A stretch of 64,000 nt of DNA, taken from Niallia sp. FSL W8-0635. GTDB taxonomy: Bacteria; Bacillota; Bacilli; Bacillales; Cytobacillaceae. Under the pieces are notes generated by a model. It was not told the origin of the DNA. It did no database searches and saw only the letters and a list, made by a program, of their open reading frames with translations. The stretch covers positions 1,962,501 through 2,026,500 of the forward strand of contig NZ_JBBOYD010000001.1 of assembly GCF_038007965.1 (NCBI RefSeq). The letters run 5' to 3'. Made by a program: the position numbers and the translations under genes. Of this stretch, positions 20,598-30,881 are shown piece by piece (the first letter of the stretch is position 1; each line of letters opens with the position of its first letter).

Positions 20598-21329
20598 ATG
20601 CTAATTAAATCGGATACGAGACATTTATATTTGCAAGTTGTTGATCGTCTAAAAAAAGATATTGAGATGGGAATATATAAAGAAAAAGAAAAATTCCCCT
20701 CAGAGTTCGAGCTTGCAAAAACTTTAGGTGTAAGTCGTGCAACTCTAAGAGAGGCACTTCGTACATTAGAAGAGGAAAATGTGATTGTCAGAAGACATGG
20801 TGTTGGCACTTTTGTGAACAGCAAGCCGTTATTTAATTCTGGCATCGAACAATTGAATAGTGTCACGAATATGATTAAGCAGGCAGGAATGAATCCAGGC
20901 ACTATATTTCTAAGCTCAAACACGATGTTTGCCACTGAAGAAGATATGACACGCTTCTCCACACTGCAAGAGGAAGAGCTACTCGTTATTGAAAGAGTTC
21001 GAACAGCTAATGGCGAACCGGTTGTTTATTGTATTGATAAATTGCCACAGAAAATTTTGCCTGACCGTTTTTCATACGATCAAGAATCGATTTTTCAATT
21101 CTTGGAATCGGATAGTCAAAGACATATTACATACGCTGTTGCACAAATCGAACCGATTGGATATCACGAGAAGGTATCTCCCATTCTGCAGTGCGAACCA
21201 GAAGCTGCTCTGCTTGTTTTAAAGCAGATGCACTATGATGAGAAGGATGAGCCGATTCTTTATTCAGTAAATTACTTTCGTTCAGATAAGTTTAGCTTTC
21301 AAGTAGTAAGAAAACGAATTTATTCGTAA
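20598..21329 (+). CDS. GntR/HutC-family transcriptional regulator
   Basis: Ligand-responsive DNA-binding repressor. The 243 aa product has an N-terminal winged helix-turn-helix ([27 protein letters not shown] split over about residues 30-58) and a C-terminal UTRA effector domain. ATG 20598 is 8 bases after GGAGGA; the frame opens at 20583. It resembles YmfC and lies directly upstream of the BMP transporter genes in the same direction, so control of that transporter is a natural guess, with a nucleoside or derived ligand. Confidence 0.88.
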   Translation: MLIKSDTRHLYLQVVDRLKKDIEMGIYKEKEKFPSEFELAKTLGVSRATLREALRTLEEENVIVRRHGVGTFVNSKPLFNSGIEQLNSVTNMIKQAGMNPGTIFLSSNTMFATEEDMTRFSTLQEEELLVIERVRTANGEPVVYCIDKLPQKILPDRFSYDQESIFQFLESDSQRHITYAVAQIEPIGYHEKVSPILQCEPEAALLVLKQMHYDEKDEPILYSVNYFRSDKFSFQVVRKRIYS

Positions 21330-21393
21330 AAGCTGGACAAACTAATCGCAAACATTCTTTACTAAATAACAAAAAATCTAGGGGGTACAAGCT

Positions 21394-22461
21394 TTGAAGA
21401 AGCGTAAATTTGGCTTAGCACTATCTTTAGTACTAGCTGCTGGAACTGTATTAAGTGCTTGTGGAAGTAATGACAAAGGTAACGACAATGCAGCAGAAGG
21501 TGATAAAGATAAAGACTCTTTTAAAGTTGCGATGGTAACAGATGTCGGTGGGGTTGATGATAAATCATTTAACCAATCAGCTTGGGAAGGTTTAAAAGCA
21601 TTTGGTGAAGAAAATGGCTTATCAAAAGGTAATGGTATTGATTACCAACAATCACAGTCAGATGCAGATTATGCTACTAACTTAAATAACTTAACTCGTC
21701 AAGGATATAGTTTGGTATTTGGAATAGGATTTTTGATGGAAGGTGCAATTTCTGAAATTTCTCAACAACAAAAGGATGCACATTTTGCAATAGTTGATGC
21801 TGTAGTAGATCAACCGAACGTTGCAAGTATATCTTTTAAAGAACAAGAAGCTTCTTTCTTAGCTGGTGTTGCAGCAGCTCATGCAACTAAATCTAAAAAA
21901 ATTGGATTTATTGGTGGGGTAGAAGGAGACGTAATTGGACGCTTCGAAGCTGGTTTCGTTGATGGCGTTAAAGCGGTAGATCCTGATATTAAAGTAGACG
22001 TACAATATGCTGGTGCTTTTGATAAGCCTGAAATTGGTAAAACAATTGCAAGCAAAATGTACTCTTCTGGTGCAGATGTAGTATTCCATGCTTCTGGTGG
22101 TACTGGTGCTGGATTATTCTCTGAAGCACGTGATTTAAAAGAAAAAGATCCTGAAAAATACATCTGGGCAATCGGAGTTGACTCTGATCAATCCGCTGAA
22201 GGTGCTGTTGGGGATCATAATATTGTGTTAACTTCTGCATTAAAAGGTGTTTCAACTGCAGTACAAGATATCTCTACAAAAGCAAAAGAAGGTAATTTCC
22301 CTGGTGGCGAAACTACTGTTTATGGCTTAAAAGAAGATGGCGTTGGACTTGCGGCAATTAATGAAGAAGTAGAAAACAAAGCTGAAATCGATGCAGCTAT
22401 TGAAGAATGGACTGCAAAAATTAAAAACGGTGAGTACACTGTTCCTGATACTGTTAAGTAA
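21394..22461 (+). CDS. nupN: BMP-family nucleoside-binding lipoprotein
   Basis: Substrate-binding lipoprotein of an ABC importer for purine nucleosides (NupN/YufN, PnrA/TmpC family). The 355 aa product starts with a signal peptide and lipobox LSAC (cysteine near residue 23), then the BMP-domain start FKVAMVTDVGGVDDKSFNQS. The start codon is TTG with GGGGG about 8 bases upstream. A terminator after the gene lets it be made in excess over nupO, P and Q, usual for binding proteins. Exact substrate is inferred from family. Confidence 0.9.
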   Translation: MKKRKFGLALSLVLAAGTVLSACGSNDKGNDNAAEGDKDKDSFKVAMVTDVGGVDDKSFNQSAWEGLKAFGEENGLSKGNGIDYQQSQSDADYATNLNNLTRQGYSLVFGIGFLMEGAISEISQQQKDAHFAIVDAVVDQPNVASISFKEQEASFLAGVAAAHATKSKKIGFIGGVEGDVIGRFEAGFVDGVKAVDPDIKVDVQYAGAFDKPEIGKTIASKMYSSGADVVFHASGGTGAGLFSEARDLKEKDPEKYIWAIGVDSDQSAEGAVGDHNIVLTSALKGVSTAVQDISTKAKEGNFPGGETTVYGLKEDGVGLAAINEEVENKAEIDAAIEEWTAKIKNGEYTVPDTVK

Positions 22462-22482
22462 ATAGCAATTGCTAATTTCTAC

Positions 22483-22523
22483 AGGAATAAGTGGTTTGCA
22501 TTGCAAACACTTATTCCTTTTTT
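22483..22523 (+). terminator. Terminator or attenuator after nupN
   Basis: Stem AGGAATAAGTG-GTTTGCA / TGCAAA-CACTTATTCCT followed by T6. It would reduce read-through into nupO. Confidence 0.9.
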
Positions 22524-22719
22524 ACGAAATAAAATAGAATTTTAACTAAAGAGTAGAAACGTTATTCTAGTCTTTATTAAAAATTTTATATGCTGAAATT
22601 ATTGTAATATAAAATTACATTATTTCTTTGTGGATTGTTTTAGAACATTATTTCTTTGACATCATACGTTTTTTTATGCTTAAAAATTTATGTAAGGTAA
22701 GTAAGAAGGAGTGGATTAG

Positions 22720-24249
22720 ATGGAATATGTAATCGAGATGTTAAATATTCGAAAAGAATTCCCTGGTATTGTTGCAAACAACAATATCACCCTTCAAGTA
22801 AAAAAAGGTGAGATTCACGCGCTTTTAGGGGAAAATGGTGCAGGAAAATCTACGCTTATGAACGTTCTTTTTGGGCTATATCAACCAGAAAAAGGCGAAA
22901 TTCGTGCGCGTGGGAAAGTCGTAAATATTTCAAATCCTAATATTGCGAATGAATTAGGAATTGGAATGGTCCATCAGCATTTTATGTTGATTGATACCTT
23001 TACAGTTACGGAAAACATTATTTTAGGAAAAGAAACAGTTAGCAAAGGAAAAATCGATCTTAAAAAAGCAGAAAGAGAAGTACAAGAAATCTCCGAGCGA
23101 TATGGACTAGCAGTAGATCCGAAAGCAAAAGTTGCCAATATCTCTGTAGGGATGCAACAAAGAGTAGAGATTTTAAAAACTTTATATCGTGGTGCAGAAA
23201 TTTTAATTTTTGATGAACCGACAGCTGTTTTAACACCACAGGAAATTACTGAACTAATTGGCATTTTCCGTAAGTTAATTCAAGAAGGAAAGTCCATCAT
23301 CTTAATTACACATAAATTAAAAGAAATTATGGAAGTTTGTGACCGCGTGACCGTTATTAGAAAAGGGGAAGGTATCGGTACATACAACGTTAAAGATACA
23401 AATCCGAATGAGCTTGCAAACTTAATGGTTGGTCGTGAAGTTTCTTTTAAAACAGAAAAGAAAGCACCAAATCCGAAAGAAACGGTATTAAAAATTTCGG
23501 ATCTAACGGTGAAAGACAATCGTGGGGTTCATGTAGTAAACGCTCTTAACCTAGAGGTAAAAGCTGGTGAGATTGTTGGAATTGCTGGAGTAGACGGCAA
23601 TGGTCAGTCTGAGCTGATTGAGGCTATCACTGGTTTAATGAAGAAAAATAGTGGAATCATTACGCTTAACGGCAAGGACATCAGTGTACTGACACCACGC
23701 AAAATTACGGAAAGCGGGATTGGCCATATTCCGCAAGATAGACATAAACATGGTTTAGTCCTTGATTTTTCGATTGGCCAAAATATGGCATTGCAAACAT
23801 ATTATAAAAGACCGTTTTCTAACTATGGTTTCTTGAATCAAACAGAAATGGAGAAAAAAGCAAGCGGATTAATTGAAGAATTTGATGTGAGAACACCAAG
23901 TATTCATACACCTGCAAGAGCACTTTCTGGCGGAAATCAGCAAAAAGCGATAATTGGTAGAGAAGTAGATCGTAATCCTGATTTGCTTATTGCGGCCCAG
24001 CCTACAAGAGGACTGGATGTTGGGGCAATTGAATTTATCCATAAACGTTTAATTGAACAACGAGATAAAGGAAAGGCAGTATTGTTAATTTCTTTCGAGC
24101 TAGAAGAGATTTTAAATGTCAGTGATCGAATCGCAGTTATTTTTGATGGGGAAATCATTGCAACTGTGGATCCAAAAACAACAACAGAACAAGAATTAGG
24201 GCTATTGATGGCAGGTTCGAAAGCTAAAAAAGTGGGTGTGGAGAAATAA
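22720..24249 (+). CDS. nupO: Nucleoside ABC transporter ATP-binding protein
   Basis: Twin-cassette ATPase of the BMP-type importer. The 509 aa product has two ABC domains. The first has Walker A LLGENGAGKSTLMN near residue 35 and a signature variant ISVGMQQR near 143. The second has a degenerate Walker A (GVDGNGQSEL near 290) and signature LSGGNQQKAIIGRE near 403. This asymmetry is normal in sugar and nucleoside twin ATPases. The ATG follows AAGAAGGAG. Its stop TAA overlaps the next ATG by one base. Confidence 0.94.
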   Translation: MEYVIEMLNIRKEFPGIVANNNITLQVKKGEIHALLGENGAGKSTLMNVLFGLYQPEKGEIRARGKVVNISNPNIANELGIGMVHQHFMLIDTFTVTENIILGKETVSKGKIDLKKAEREVQEISERYGLAVDPKAKVANISVGMQQRVEILKTLYRGAEILIFDEPTAVLTPQEITELIGIFRKLIQEGKSIILITHKLKEIMEVCDRVTVIRKGEGIGTYNVKDTNPNELANLMVGREVSFKTEKKAPNPKETVLKISDLTVKDNRGVHVVNALNLEVKAGEIVGIAGVDGNGQSELIEAITGLMKKNSGIITLNGKDISVLTPRKITESGIGHIPQDRHKHGLVLDFSIGQNMALQTYYKRPFSNYGFLNQTEMEKKASGLIEEFDVRTPSIHTPARALSGGNQQKAIIGREVDRNPDLLIAAQPTRGLDVGAIEFIHKRLIEQRDKGKAVLLISFELEEILNVSDRIAVIFDGEIIATVDPKTTTEQELGLLMAGSKAKKVGVEK

Positions 24250-25307
24250 TGTCGAATACAATAAAGAAAATTAGCATTCCGATTATTTCAGTATTATTAG
24301 GAGTTATTGTTGGTACAATTATAATGCTTGCTACAGGATACAATCCTGCGGACGCGTATTCTGCACTTTGGAATGGTGCATTTGGCGAAATCTATTTCAC
24401 GGGAGAAGTTGTTCGTCAAATTACACCATTGATTCTTGCGGGGCTTGCAGTTGCCTTCGCTTTTCGTACCGGGCTATTTAATATCGGGGTAGAAGGACAA
24501 TTAATCGTTGGCTGGCTAGCTGCAGTTTGGGTAGGGGTTGCGTTTGATTTACCAAAAATCATTCACTTGCCACTTGCTGTATTAGCGGCAGCAGCTGCTG
24601 GAGCACTTTGGGCATTTGTACCAGGCTTCTTAAAGGCAAGATTTAGAGTACATGAAGTTATCGTAAGTATTATGATGAACTATGTAGCATTACATGTATC
24701 CAACTATTTAATTCGAAATGTACTTACAGATAAAGCGGACCGTACAGAAACGATTCCACCATCAGCTAGCTTACGATCTGAGTTTTTAGAGGGGTTAACA
24801 GATTATTCTCGTATGCACTGGGGAATTTTAATCGCAGTCGGCTGTGTTATTCTTATGTGGGTAATTCTAGAAAAGACTGTAAAAGGATATGAATTAAAGG
24901 CAGTTGGTTTTAACCAAAATGCCTCTCAGTATGCTGGAATGAATGTAAACCGCAACATTATTCTATCAATGGTTATCTCTGGTGCTTTTGCAGGGCTTGC
25001 AGGAGCCATGGAAGGCTTAGGAACCTTTGAATATGTAAGTAATAAAGGTGGATTTACAGGCGTTGGATTTGATGGAATTGCCGTTGCCTTACTTGGAGCA
25101 AATGGACCAGTGGGAATCTTGCTTGCTGCATGCTTATTCGGCTTTTTAAAAGTTGGCGCATTAAATATGCCGCTTGAAGCTGGCGTTCCAAATGAGATGG
25201 TAGATATCATTATTGCTTTAATCGTATTCTTTGTTGCTTCAAGCTACATGATTCGCTTATTCTTGGATAGATTAAGTAAAAATAAAAGTAAAAAGGGGGA
25301 GAAGTAA
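24249..25307 (+). CDS. nupP: Nucleoside ABC transporter permease 1
   Basis: Membrane subunit of the BMP-type importer, 352 aa, BPD_transp_2 family, with about nine hydrophobic segments and the conserved FNIGVEGQLIVGWL near residue 77. It starts inside the nupO stop codon (TAATG), and nupQ begins immediately after it, so the three are translationally coupled. Confidence 0.93.
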   Translation: MSNTIKKISIPIISVLLGVIVGTIIMLATGYNPADAYSALWNGAFGEIYFTGEVVRQITPLILAGLAVAFAFRTGLFNIGVEGQLIVGWLAAVWVGVAFDLPKIIHLPLAVLAAAAAGALWAFVPGFLKARFRVHEVIVSIMMNYVALHVSNYLIRNVLTDKADRTETIPPSASLRSEFLEGLTDYSRMHWGILIAVGCVILMWVILEKTVKGYELKAVGFNQNASQYAGMNVNRNIILSMVISGAFAGLAGAMEGLGTFEYVSNKGGFTGVGFDGIAVALLGANGPVGILLAACLFGFLKVGALNMPLEAGVPNEMVDIIIALIVFFVASSYMIRLFLDRLSKNKSKKGEK

Positions 25308-26270
25308 ATGGGATTAATGGATGTTTTATTAATTGTCATACCCTCTTCGCTATTGTTTGCTGCTCCACTAATCTTTACTGCACTCGGCGGTAACTTTTCC
25401 GAACGAGCTGGGGTCGTTAATATTGGATTAGAAGGTTTAATGGTTATGGGGGCTTTCTCTTCCATTGTTTTTAACTTAACATTTGCAGATAGTTTTGGTG
25501 CTTGGACACCTTGGATTTCATTGCTTGTGGCAATGGTTGTTGGTGCGATTTTCTCTGTGCTACATGCTGTGGCAAGTATTACATTCCGTGCCGATCAAAC
25601 TGTTTCTGGTGTAGCGATTAACTTGCTTGCTGCGGGGCTTGCTATGTTTTTAGTAAAATTAATCTATGATGGAAAAGGGCAAACAGGTACCATTCGTTAT
25701 AGCTTTAAGAAAATTGATATTCCTATATTAAAGGATATTCCTGTTATTGGTGATTTATTTTTCTCTAATACGTATTGGACTTCTTACTTAGCAATTATTG
25801 TTGCTATCATCTCTTGGTATGTGATGTATAAAACGCCATTTGGTTTACGTCTTCGTTCGGTTGGGGAACATCCTATGGCTGCAGATACAATGGGAATTAA
25901 CGTAACAAAAATGCGCTATATCGCGGTTATCTTGTCAGGGGCATTTGGCGGTATTGGCGGTGGGGTATTTGCCCAGTCTATTACAAATGATTTTACACAC
26001 GCTACAATTAGTGGACAAGGGTTTATGGCGCTTGCTGCCCTTATTTTCGGAAAATGGAATCCACTAGGTGCAATGGGTGCGGCGATTTTCTTTGGCTTTG
26101 CTCAAAGCTTAAGTATTGTTGGAAGCAGCTTACCATTCTTAGAAAGCATTCCAAACGTTTACCTATTAATTGCACCGTACGTATTAACAATCATTGCATT
26201 AACTGGCTTTATCGGTCGCGCAGATGCACCGAAAGCTTCAGGTGTACCTTATATTAAAGGTAGTAGATAA
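25308..26270 (+). CDS. nupQ: Nucleoside ABC transporter permease 2
   Basis: Second membrane subunit, 320 aa, same BPD_transp_2 family as its neighbour, shown by VVNIGLEGLMVMGAF near residue 37 and repeated hydrophobic segments. Its ATG directly follows the nupP stop; the ribosome binding site AGGGGGAG lies in nupP. It is the last gene of the operon. Confidence 0.93.
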   Translation: MGLMDVLLIVIPSSLLFAAPLIFTALGGNFSERAGVVNIGLEGLMVMGAFSSIVFNLTFADSFGAWTPWISLLVAMVVGAIFSVLHAVASITFRADQTVSGVAINLLAAGLAMFLVKLIYDGKGQTGTIRYSFKKIDIPILKDIPVIGDLFFSNTYWTSYLAIIVAIISWYVMYKTPFGLRLRSVGEHPMAADTMGINVTKMRYIAVILSGAFGGIGGGVFAQSITNDFTHATISGQGFMALAALIFGKWNPLGAMGAAIFFGFAQSLSIVGSSLPFLESIPNVYLLIAPYVLTIIALTGFIGRADAPKASGVPYIKGSR

Positions 26271-26329
26271 TATGAATTTTCAGGTAAATGAGAAAGAGGC
26301 TGGAACATAGGTACTCCAGCCCAAGTTAT

Positions 26330-26373
26330 AGCCAAACAATTACACGAATTTCGTGTAATTGTTTGGCTTTTTA
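26330..26373 (+). terminator. Terminator of the nup operon
   Basis: Near-perfect stem AGCCAAACAATTACACGAA / TTCGTGTAATTGTTTGGCT with T-run. A smaller AGGCTGGA/TCCAGCC hairpin precedes it. It is T-flanked on one side only. Confidence 0.92.
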
Positions 26374-26389
26374 ATTAGCTTTTGAAAAT

Positions 26390-26480
26390 GCTGTTCTAGA
26401 AGTTCGTTGCTATTACGCGCAGCTAGAATACACTATTTCTGATATGACCGCTCGCTTTCCATGGGGCGAGCGCCGAGTCT
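26390..26480 (-). repeat. Single arm of the inverted-repeat element
   Basis: Matches the reverse complement of the right arm of the split element at 42051-42135: it starts GCTGTTCTAGAAG and carries GTTGCTAT, GAATACACT and CGCTTTCCATGGGGCGAGCG in the same order. The left arm is absent. It fills the gap between nupQ and gpmA. Confidence 0.6.
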
Positions 26481-26604
26481 CTTCCCAGTTCGCTAAGGGA
26501 ATGAACCCCACTTTTGATAATTATTCGCCCTTACAGATCTTCTATTTAGTTATTTCCTATCTCGTTTCTATTCTCGGAAAAAATCCTTCCTCACCTATGA
26601 TTTC

Positions 26605-27396
26605 TTATTCCTCATGTGTATTAATCGCTTTCGTCTTTATTTCTTTATCTAATAATTCAATTGGAATATGTTTTGGAATGACGTTGGCTGGAACTTCCCC
26701 GTTCATGTCTAAATAATAATGCCGAATAGGCTTAAGTGTGCTATCATCTAGTTCATAAACCAATGGAATGCTTGTTGGGATGTTCAAAGAGGCGATGCCA
26801 TCTGATGAAACATTGTCTAAATACTGAATAATAGCCCGAATAGTATTGCCATGTGCAGCAATGATAACTTTTTTGTTTCTCTTTAACATTGGGGCGATTT
26901 CTTGATCCCAGTAGGTTAATACACGTTTTTCCGTATCGGCAAGATTTTCTGTTAACGGAAATTCTCCTTCTTTAAGCTGCCCATAGCGAGGATCATTGAT
27001 TGTGTATCGGGGATCTTCTTTACTGAGAGCAGGTGGCCGAACATCCATGGACCTTCTCCACAGCTGTACTTGGTCCTCGCCGAATTTCTCCGCTGTTTCT
27101 GCTTTATTAAGCCCTTGTAATGCACCATAATGGCGTTCATTTAACTTCCATGTTTTATGTACGGGAATCCACATACTGTCCATTTCATCAAGGATAATCC
27201 ATAGGGTGCGGATAGCCCTTTTTAGATAGGAAGTAAAGGCAGTATCAAAGTAAAAGCCGTTTCTTTTTAAAATCATCCCCGCTTCTCTTGCTTCTGTTAA
27301 TCCCGTTTCGGATAGATAGACATCAGTCCAGCCGGTAAAACGGTTCTCTACATTCCAAACACTTTCCCCGTGGCGAATTAAAACAAGTTTTGGCAT
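26605..27396 (-). CDS. gpmA: 2,3-bisphosphoglycerate-dependent phosphoglycerate mutase
   Basis: Interconverts 3- and 2-phosphoglycerate in glycolysis. The 263 aa product starts [15 protein letters not shown] with the phospho-histidine in RHGES, the second active-site segment [13 protein letters not shown] near residue 88 and AAHGNTIRA near 180. Three ATGs are in tandem; the third (27396) lies 9 bases after AAGGAG and is preferred. It is longer than the 228-250 residues common in the family, with a C-terminal tail. It is the only minus-strand gene in this part and is not expected here from B. subtilis synteny. Confidence 0.93.
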   Translation of the reverse strand: MPKLVLIRHGESVWNVENRFTGWTDVYLSETGLTEAREAGMILKRNGFYFDTAFTSYLKRAIRTLWIILDEMDSMWIPVHKTWKLNERHYGALQGLNKAETAEKFGEDQVQLWRRSMDVRPPALSKEDPRYTINDPRYGQLKEGEFPLTENLADTEKRVLTYWDQEIAPMLKRNKKVIIAAHGNTIRAIIQYLDNVSSDGIASLNIPTSIPLVYELDDSTLKPIRHYYLDMNGEVPANVIPKHIPIELLDKEIKTKAINTHEE

Positions 27397-27582
27397 CATC
27401 ATTTCTCCTTTACCTCTTTTATATGCTTCCTTTATTTTTTTCCTATTTTTTAATAATTAGTCTTTTGAACTTCTTCATTGAATAATTAAATGGAATTATT
27501 TTCATTTTCGGTTGAAGAGGCGTAATCCAAATGATATGTTGAATATACAAAGTTGTATAGCCTTTTTTGAGTGGGGGAAACG

Positions 27583-28134
27583 ATGAAAAGAAAGCGAATA
27601 GCAGTTGTAGCAATCGGATTAATGGTTATTTTTGGATTTGGTTTTTTATGGAATAAGCCTGTGTATGGGAATGATGAAGCGTCTATTAAGAAGCTAATTG
27701 CCGAAAGTGATTTACTTCAGGTAAAAACGAATATTGAAATTATTGATATAGTAGATACTGAAACGAATAGAATAGTTGGTTTTACAAATGGAGAGGGACA
27801 GGGCATTATTCGGTTTGAAAAAGATTCTAAGGGGAATTATACGTACCTTGGTATGAATTTTGAAAGTGGTGCGAGCAATGGAATCACAACCTATACTGTT
27901 CCGGTAGATAATAGGAGAACGCCACTTTTTCTATTTCTATCAGATGGTTCCACCGTTGGGACGATTGAATTGTTCATTAATAATCAATTAAGAGAAGAAA
28001 AATCAGTTTCTTTAGGCAACTTTTCCATGGGGGCGTTTCAAGAGAGACTTTCAGAAGCAGAAGCGAAGGCCTTTAGTTTGGAGTTTAAGCTATATAAAAA
28101 AGAAGGAAAAGAGATAACAGAAATAGAATCATAA
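27583..28134 (+). CDS. Exported or membrane-anchored protein of unknown function
   Basis: 183 aa. The N-terminus MKRKRIAVVAIG... has a basic start and one hydrophobic segment (about 7-25), a signal peptide or anchor. The rest is soluble, beta-rich looking, with no motif I know. ATG 27583 is 7 bases from GTGGGGG; the frame is open from a GTG at 27571. It stands between gpmA and ymfF with its own promoter region and no partner. Confidence 0.75.
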   Translation: MKRKRIAVVAIGLMVIFGFGFLWNKPVYGNDEASIKKLIAESDLLQVKTNIEIIDIVDTETNRIVGFTNGEGQGIIRFEKDSKGNYTYLGMNFESGASNGITTYTVPVDNRRTPLFLFLSDGSTVGTIELFINNQLREEKSVSLGNFSMGAFQERLSEAEAKAFSLEFKLYKKEGKEITEIES

Positions 28135-28235
28135 GTGGAAGGGAAATAATCCGAGCTTTTAAGAATAACCTTATAAATAGAGTAAATACTAGTAAGTAGT
28201 GTATGATTAGTGCAAGTATACGTAGGAGGTATGTT

Positions 28236-29516
28236 ATGAGTGTAGCATCGGAAAAAATCACGAAATATGGCGGCTTTCAATTACATACAGTAAAGACAGA
28301 AAAGTTTAAAACAAATAATATTGTAGTAAAATGGAGAACACCTATTACAAAGGAAAATGTAACACACCGGGCACTTCTGCCATATGTGATGCAAAATAGC
28401 ACCGAGAAATATCCCACAACCGCAAAGCTGCGTTCCTATGTAGAAGAGTTGTATGGAGCTACCTTTTTTATTGACCTTGCCAAAAAAGGCGAATACCACA
28501 TTGTTTCTTTTTCATTAGAAATAGTCAATGAAAAATTTTTATCAGACCCGACTCCTTTATTAAAAAAAGGATTGGAATTTTTATCTGAAGTTATTTTTCA
28601 CCCGAATGTCACTGACAATAGCTTTGATGCAAATGTCATCGAAAATGAGAAGCGTGCTTTAAAGCAACGAATTCAATCGATTTATGATGATAAAATGCGT
28701 TATTCCAATCAGCGAGTGATTGATGTTATGTGTGAAAACGAACCATATGCACTAAGCGTATATGGAGAAAAGGAAGAGGTTGATAGCATTACGCCACAAT
28801 CCCTTTTTTCCTATTATCAAAATGCGCTTGCAGAGGATCAAGTTGATCTATATATGGTGGGCGATATAAACGAAGAAGAGGTTGCTTCTTATATAGAAGA
28901 ATTATTTCCGTTTAAGGAACGAACAGCAAAGTCCATTGATCGCAGAACACCTCATGAAACAAGTGAAGTGAAGGAGGTACGCGAGGTTCAGGATATTAAA
29001 CAAGGGAAATTAAATATGGGATTCCGTACCCAAATTGTCTACGGGGATCCTGAATATTTTGCCCTGCAAGTACTAAATGGCATTTATGGAGGCTTCTCTC
29101 ATTCGAAGTTATTTATTAATGTCAGGGAAAAAGAAAGTCTTGCTTATTATGCAGCAAGTCGTCTTGAAAGCCATAAAGGTCTGTTGCTCGTCATGTCAGG
29201 AATTGATAATCAAAACTATGAAAAAGCAGTGAAAATTATTAAAGAACAAATGGAACTGATGAAAAAAGGCGAATTTTCCGATCAGGAAATCATGCAGACG
29301 AAAGCAGTGATTCATAATCAAATGCTGGAAACTTTAGATACTTCTCGTGGAATGATTGAGCTGTTCTATCATAATAGTGTAAGTGATAAATATGTAGAAA
29401 TGAGCGAATGGCTACAGCAAATGAGTAAAGTTTCGAAAGAGGAAATTATCGAAGCTGCCAAGAAAATTGAATTGGATACTGTTTACTTCTTAACCGGATC
29501 GGAGGGGAATGCATAA
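28236..29516 (+). CDS. ymfF: M16-family protein YmfF, catalytic motif absent
   Basis: Insulinase-fold protein of 426 aa. The H-x2-E-H zinc motif expected near residue 50 is replaced by ALLPYVMQNSTEKYPT, so this is probably the non-catalytic half of a heterodimeric M16 peptidase. ATG 28236 lies 5 bases after TAGGAGGT. The stop overlaps the start of ymfH by one base (TAATG), so both are translated in concert. The B. subtilis locus ymfF-ymfH has the same arrangement. Confidence 0.9.
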   Translation: MSVASEKITKYGGFQLHTVKTEKFKTNNIVVKWRTPITKENVTHRALLPYVMQNSTEKYPTTAKLRSYVEELYGATFFIDLAKKGEYHIVSFSLEIVNEKFLSDPTPLLKKGLEFLSEVIFHPNVTDNSFDANVIENEKRALKQRIQSIYDDKMRYSNQRVIDVMCENEPYALSVYGEKEEVDSITPQSLFSYYQNALAEDQVDLYMVGDINEEEVASYIEELFPFKERTAKSIDRRTPHETSEVKEVREVQDIKQGKLNMGFRTQIVYGDPEYFALQVLNGIYGGFSHSKLFINVREKESLAYYAASRLESHKGLLLVMSGIDNQNYEKAVKIIKEQMELMKKGEFSDQEIMQTKAVIHNQMLETLDTSRGMIELFYHNSVSDKYVEMSEWLQQMSKVSKEEIIEAAKKIELDTVYFLTGSEGNA

Positions 29517-30799
29517 TGGAAAAAATCGAATTTGCTCAATTGCAAGAAGAGCTGTATTATGAAAAATTAGCGAATGGCCTAAAGGTATATATTTTACCGA
29601 AAAAAGGATTTAATAAAACGTTTTGTACGTTTACAACAAACTATGGTTCAGTAGATAATACCTTTGTCCCCCTTGATGGTTCAGAGTTTACGCAAGTTCC
29701 AGATGGGATCGCTCATTTCTTAGAGCATAAGCTTTTTGAAAAGGAAGACGGAGATGTTTTTCAAGATTTCAGTAAACAGGGGGCAAGTGCAAATGCCTTT
29801 ACTTCCTTTACAAGAACCGCTTATTTATTCTCCAGTACATCCAATGTAGCCAATAATTTAGAAACGCTAATAAACTTTGTACAAGAGCCATATTTCACGG
29901 AAAAAACAGTGGAAAAGGAAAAAGGAATAATCGGGCAAGAAATTACGATGTATGATGATAATCCTGATTGGCGCTTGTATTTTGGATTAATTGGAAATAT
30001 GTTTGTCAATCATCCAGTGAAAATCGACATTGCTGGAACGATTGAATCGATTTCCCATATAACGAAAGATATGCTTTATGAATGCTATAATACATTTTAT
30101 CACCCAAGCAATATGCTTCTTTTCATCGTGGGACCAGTTGATCCAGAAGAATATATGGCCCAAATAAAAGAAAATCAAAACAAAAAGGACTACACGAATC
30201 ACAGTGAAATAAAACGTAAATTTGCGGAAGAACCAAAGCATGTCAATAAGGAAAAGCAAGTATTGAAAATGAATGTCCATACGTCTAAATGCCTTGTTGG
30301 AATTAAAGGGATTGACGTAGAGCAATCAGGGAAAGAAATGATGAAACAAGAGTGGAGTATTAATTTATTACTCGATTTTCTTTTTAGTGAAAGCTCAGAG
30401 AATTATCAAAACCTTTTCCAAAGTGGCTTAATTGATGATACCTTTGCCTATGATTATACGCAGGAGCATGGCTTTGGATTTGCGATGATTGGTGGAGATA
30501 CGAGTGATCCTGATGGGTTGGAAGCTGCCATCAAAGATATCCTCATGAAAGCGAAAACAGGTGATTTTGCAAGCGAGACATTAGAAAGAACAAAGAAAAA
30601 GAAAATTGGGGCATTTTTGCGTGCGATTAATTCACCAGAATACATTGCCAATCAATTTACTCGCTATGCATTCAATGAGATGAATTTATTTGATGTGGTA
30701 CCGACTGTGGAGGAAATTACAGTCGAAGATATAAAAAATGCGGCGACCAAATTATTGGAGGAAGACAGAATCACTACATGCCAAGTGGTGCCAAAATAA
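29516..30799 (+). CDS. ymfH: M16-family zinc peptidase YmfH
   Basis: 427 aa with the intact zinc motif in GIAHFLEHKLFEKEDGD near residue 66 and the distal acidic segment EKGIIGQEITMYDDN near 140. Pairs with the inactive YmfF as seen in many two-subunit M16B peptidases. The substrate is unknown to me; these genes have been discussed as peptide-processing enzymes in Gram-positives. A CAGACACAAAG/CTTTGTGTCTG hairpin (30807-30837) follows without a strong T-run. Confidence 0.92.
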   Translation: MEKIEFAQLQEELYYEKLANGLKVYILPKKGFNKTFCTFTTNYGSVDNTFVPLDGSEFTQVPDGIAHFLEHKLFEKEDGDVFQDFSKQGASANAFTSFTRTAYLFSSTSNVANNLETLINFVQEPYFTEKTVEKEKGIIGQEITMYDDNPDWRLYFGLIGNMFVNHPVKIDIAGTIESISHITKDMLYECYNTFYHPSNMLLFIVGPVDPEEYMAQIKENQNKKDYTNHSEIKRKFAEEPKHVNKEKQVLKMNVHTSKCLVGIKGIDVEQSGKEMMKQEWSINLLLDFLFSESSENYQNLFQSGLIDDTFAYDYTQEHGFGFAMIGGDTSDPDGLEAAIKDILMKAKTGDFASETLERTKKKKIGAFLRAINSPEYIANQFTRYAFNEMNLFDVVPTVEEITVEDIKNAATKLLEEDRITTCQVVPK

Positions 30800-30881
30800 T
30801 GTGGAAGCAGACACAAAGGAGGAATTTCTTTGTGTCTGTTGCTGTTTTAGAAAAAGAAAGCAAATGGAGTGGAGACGAGCA

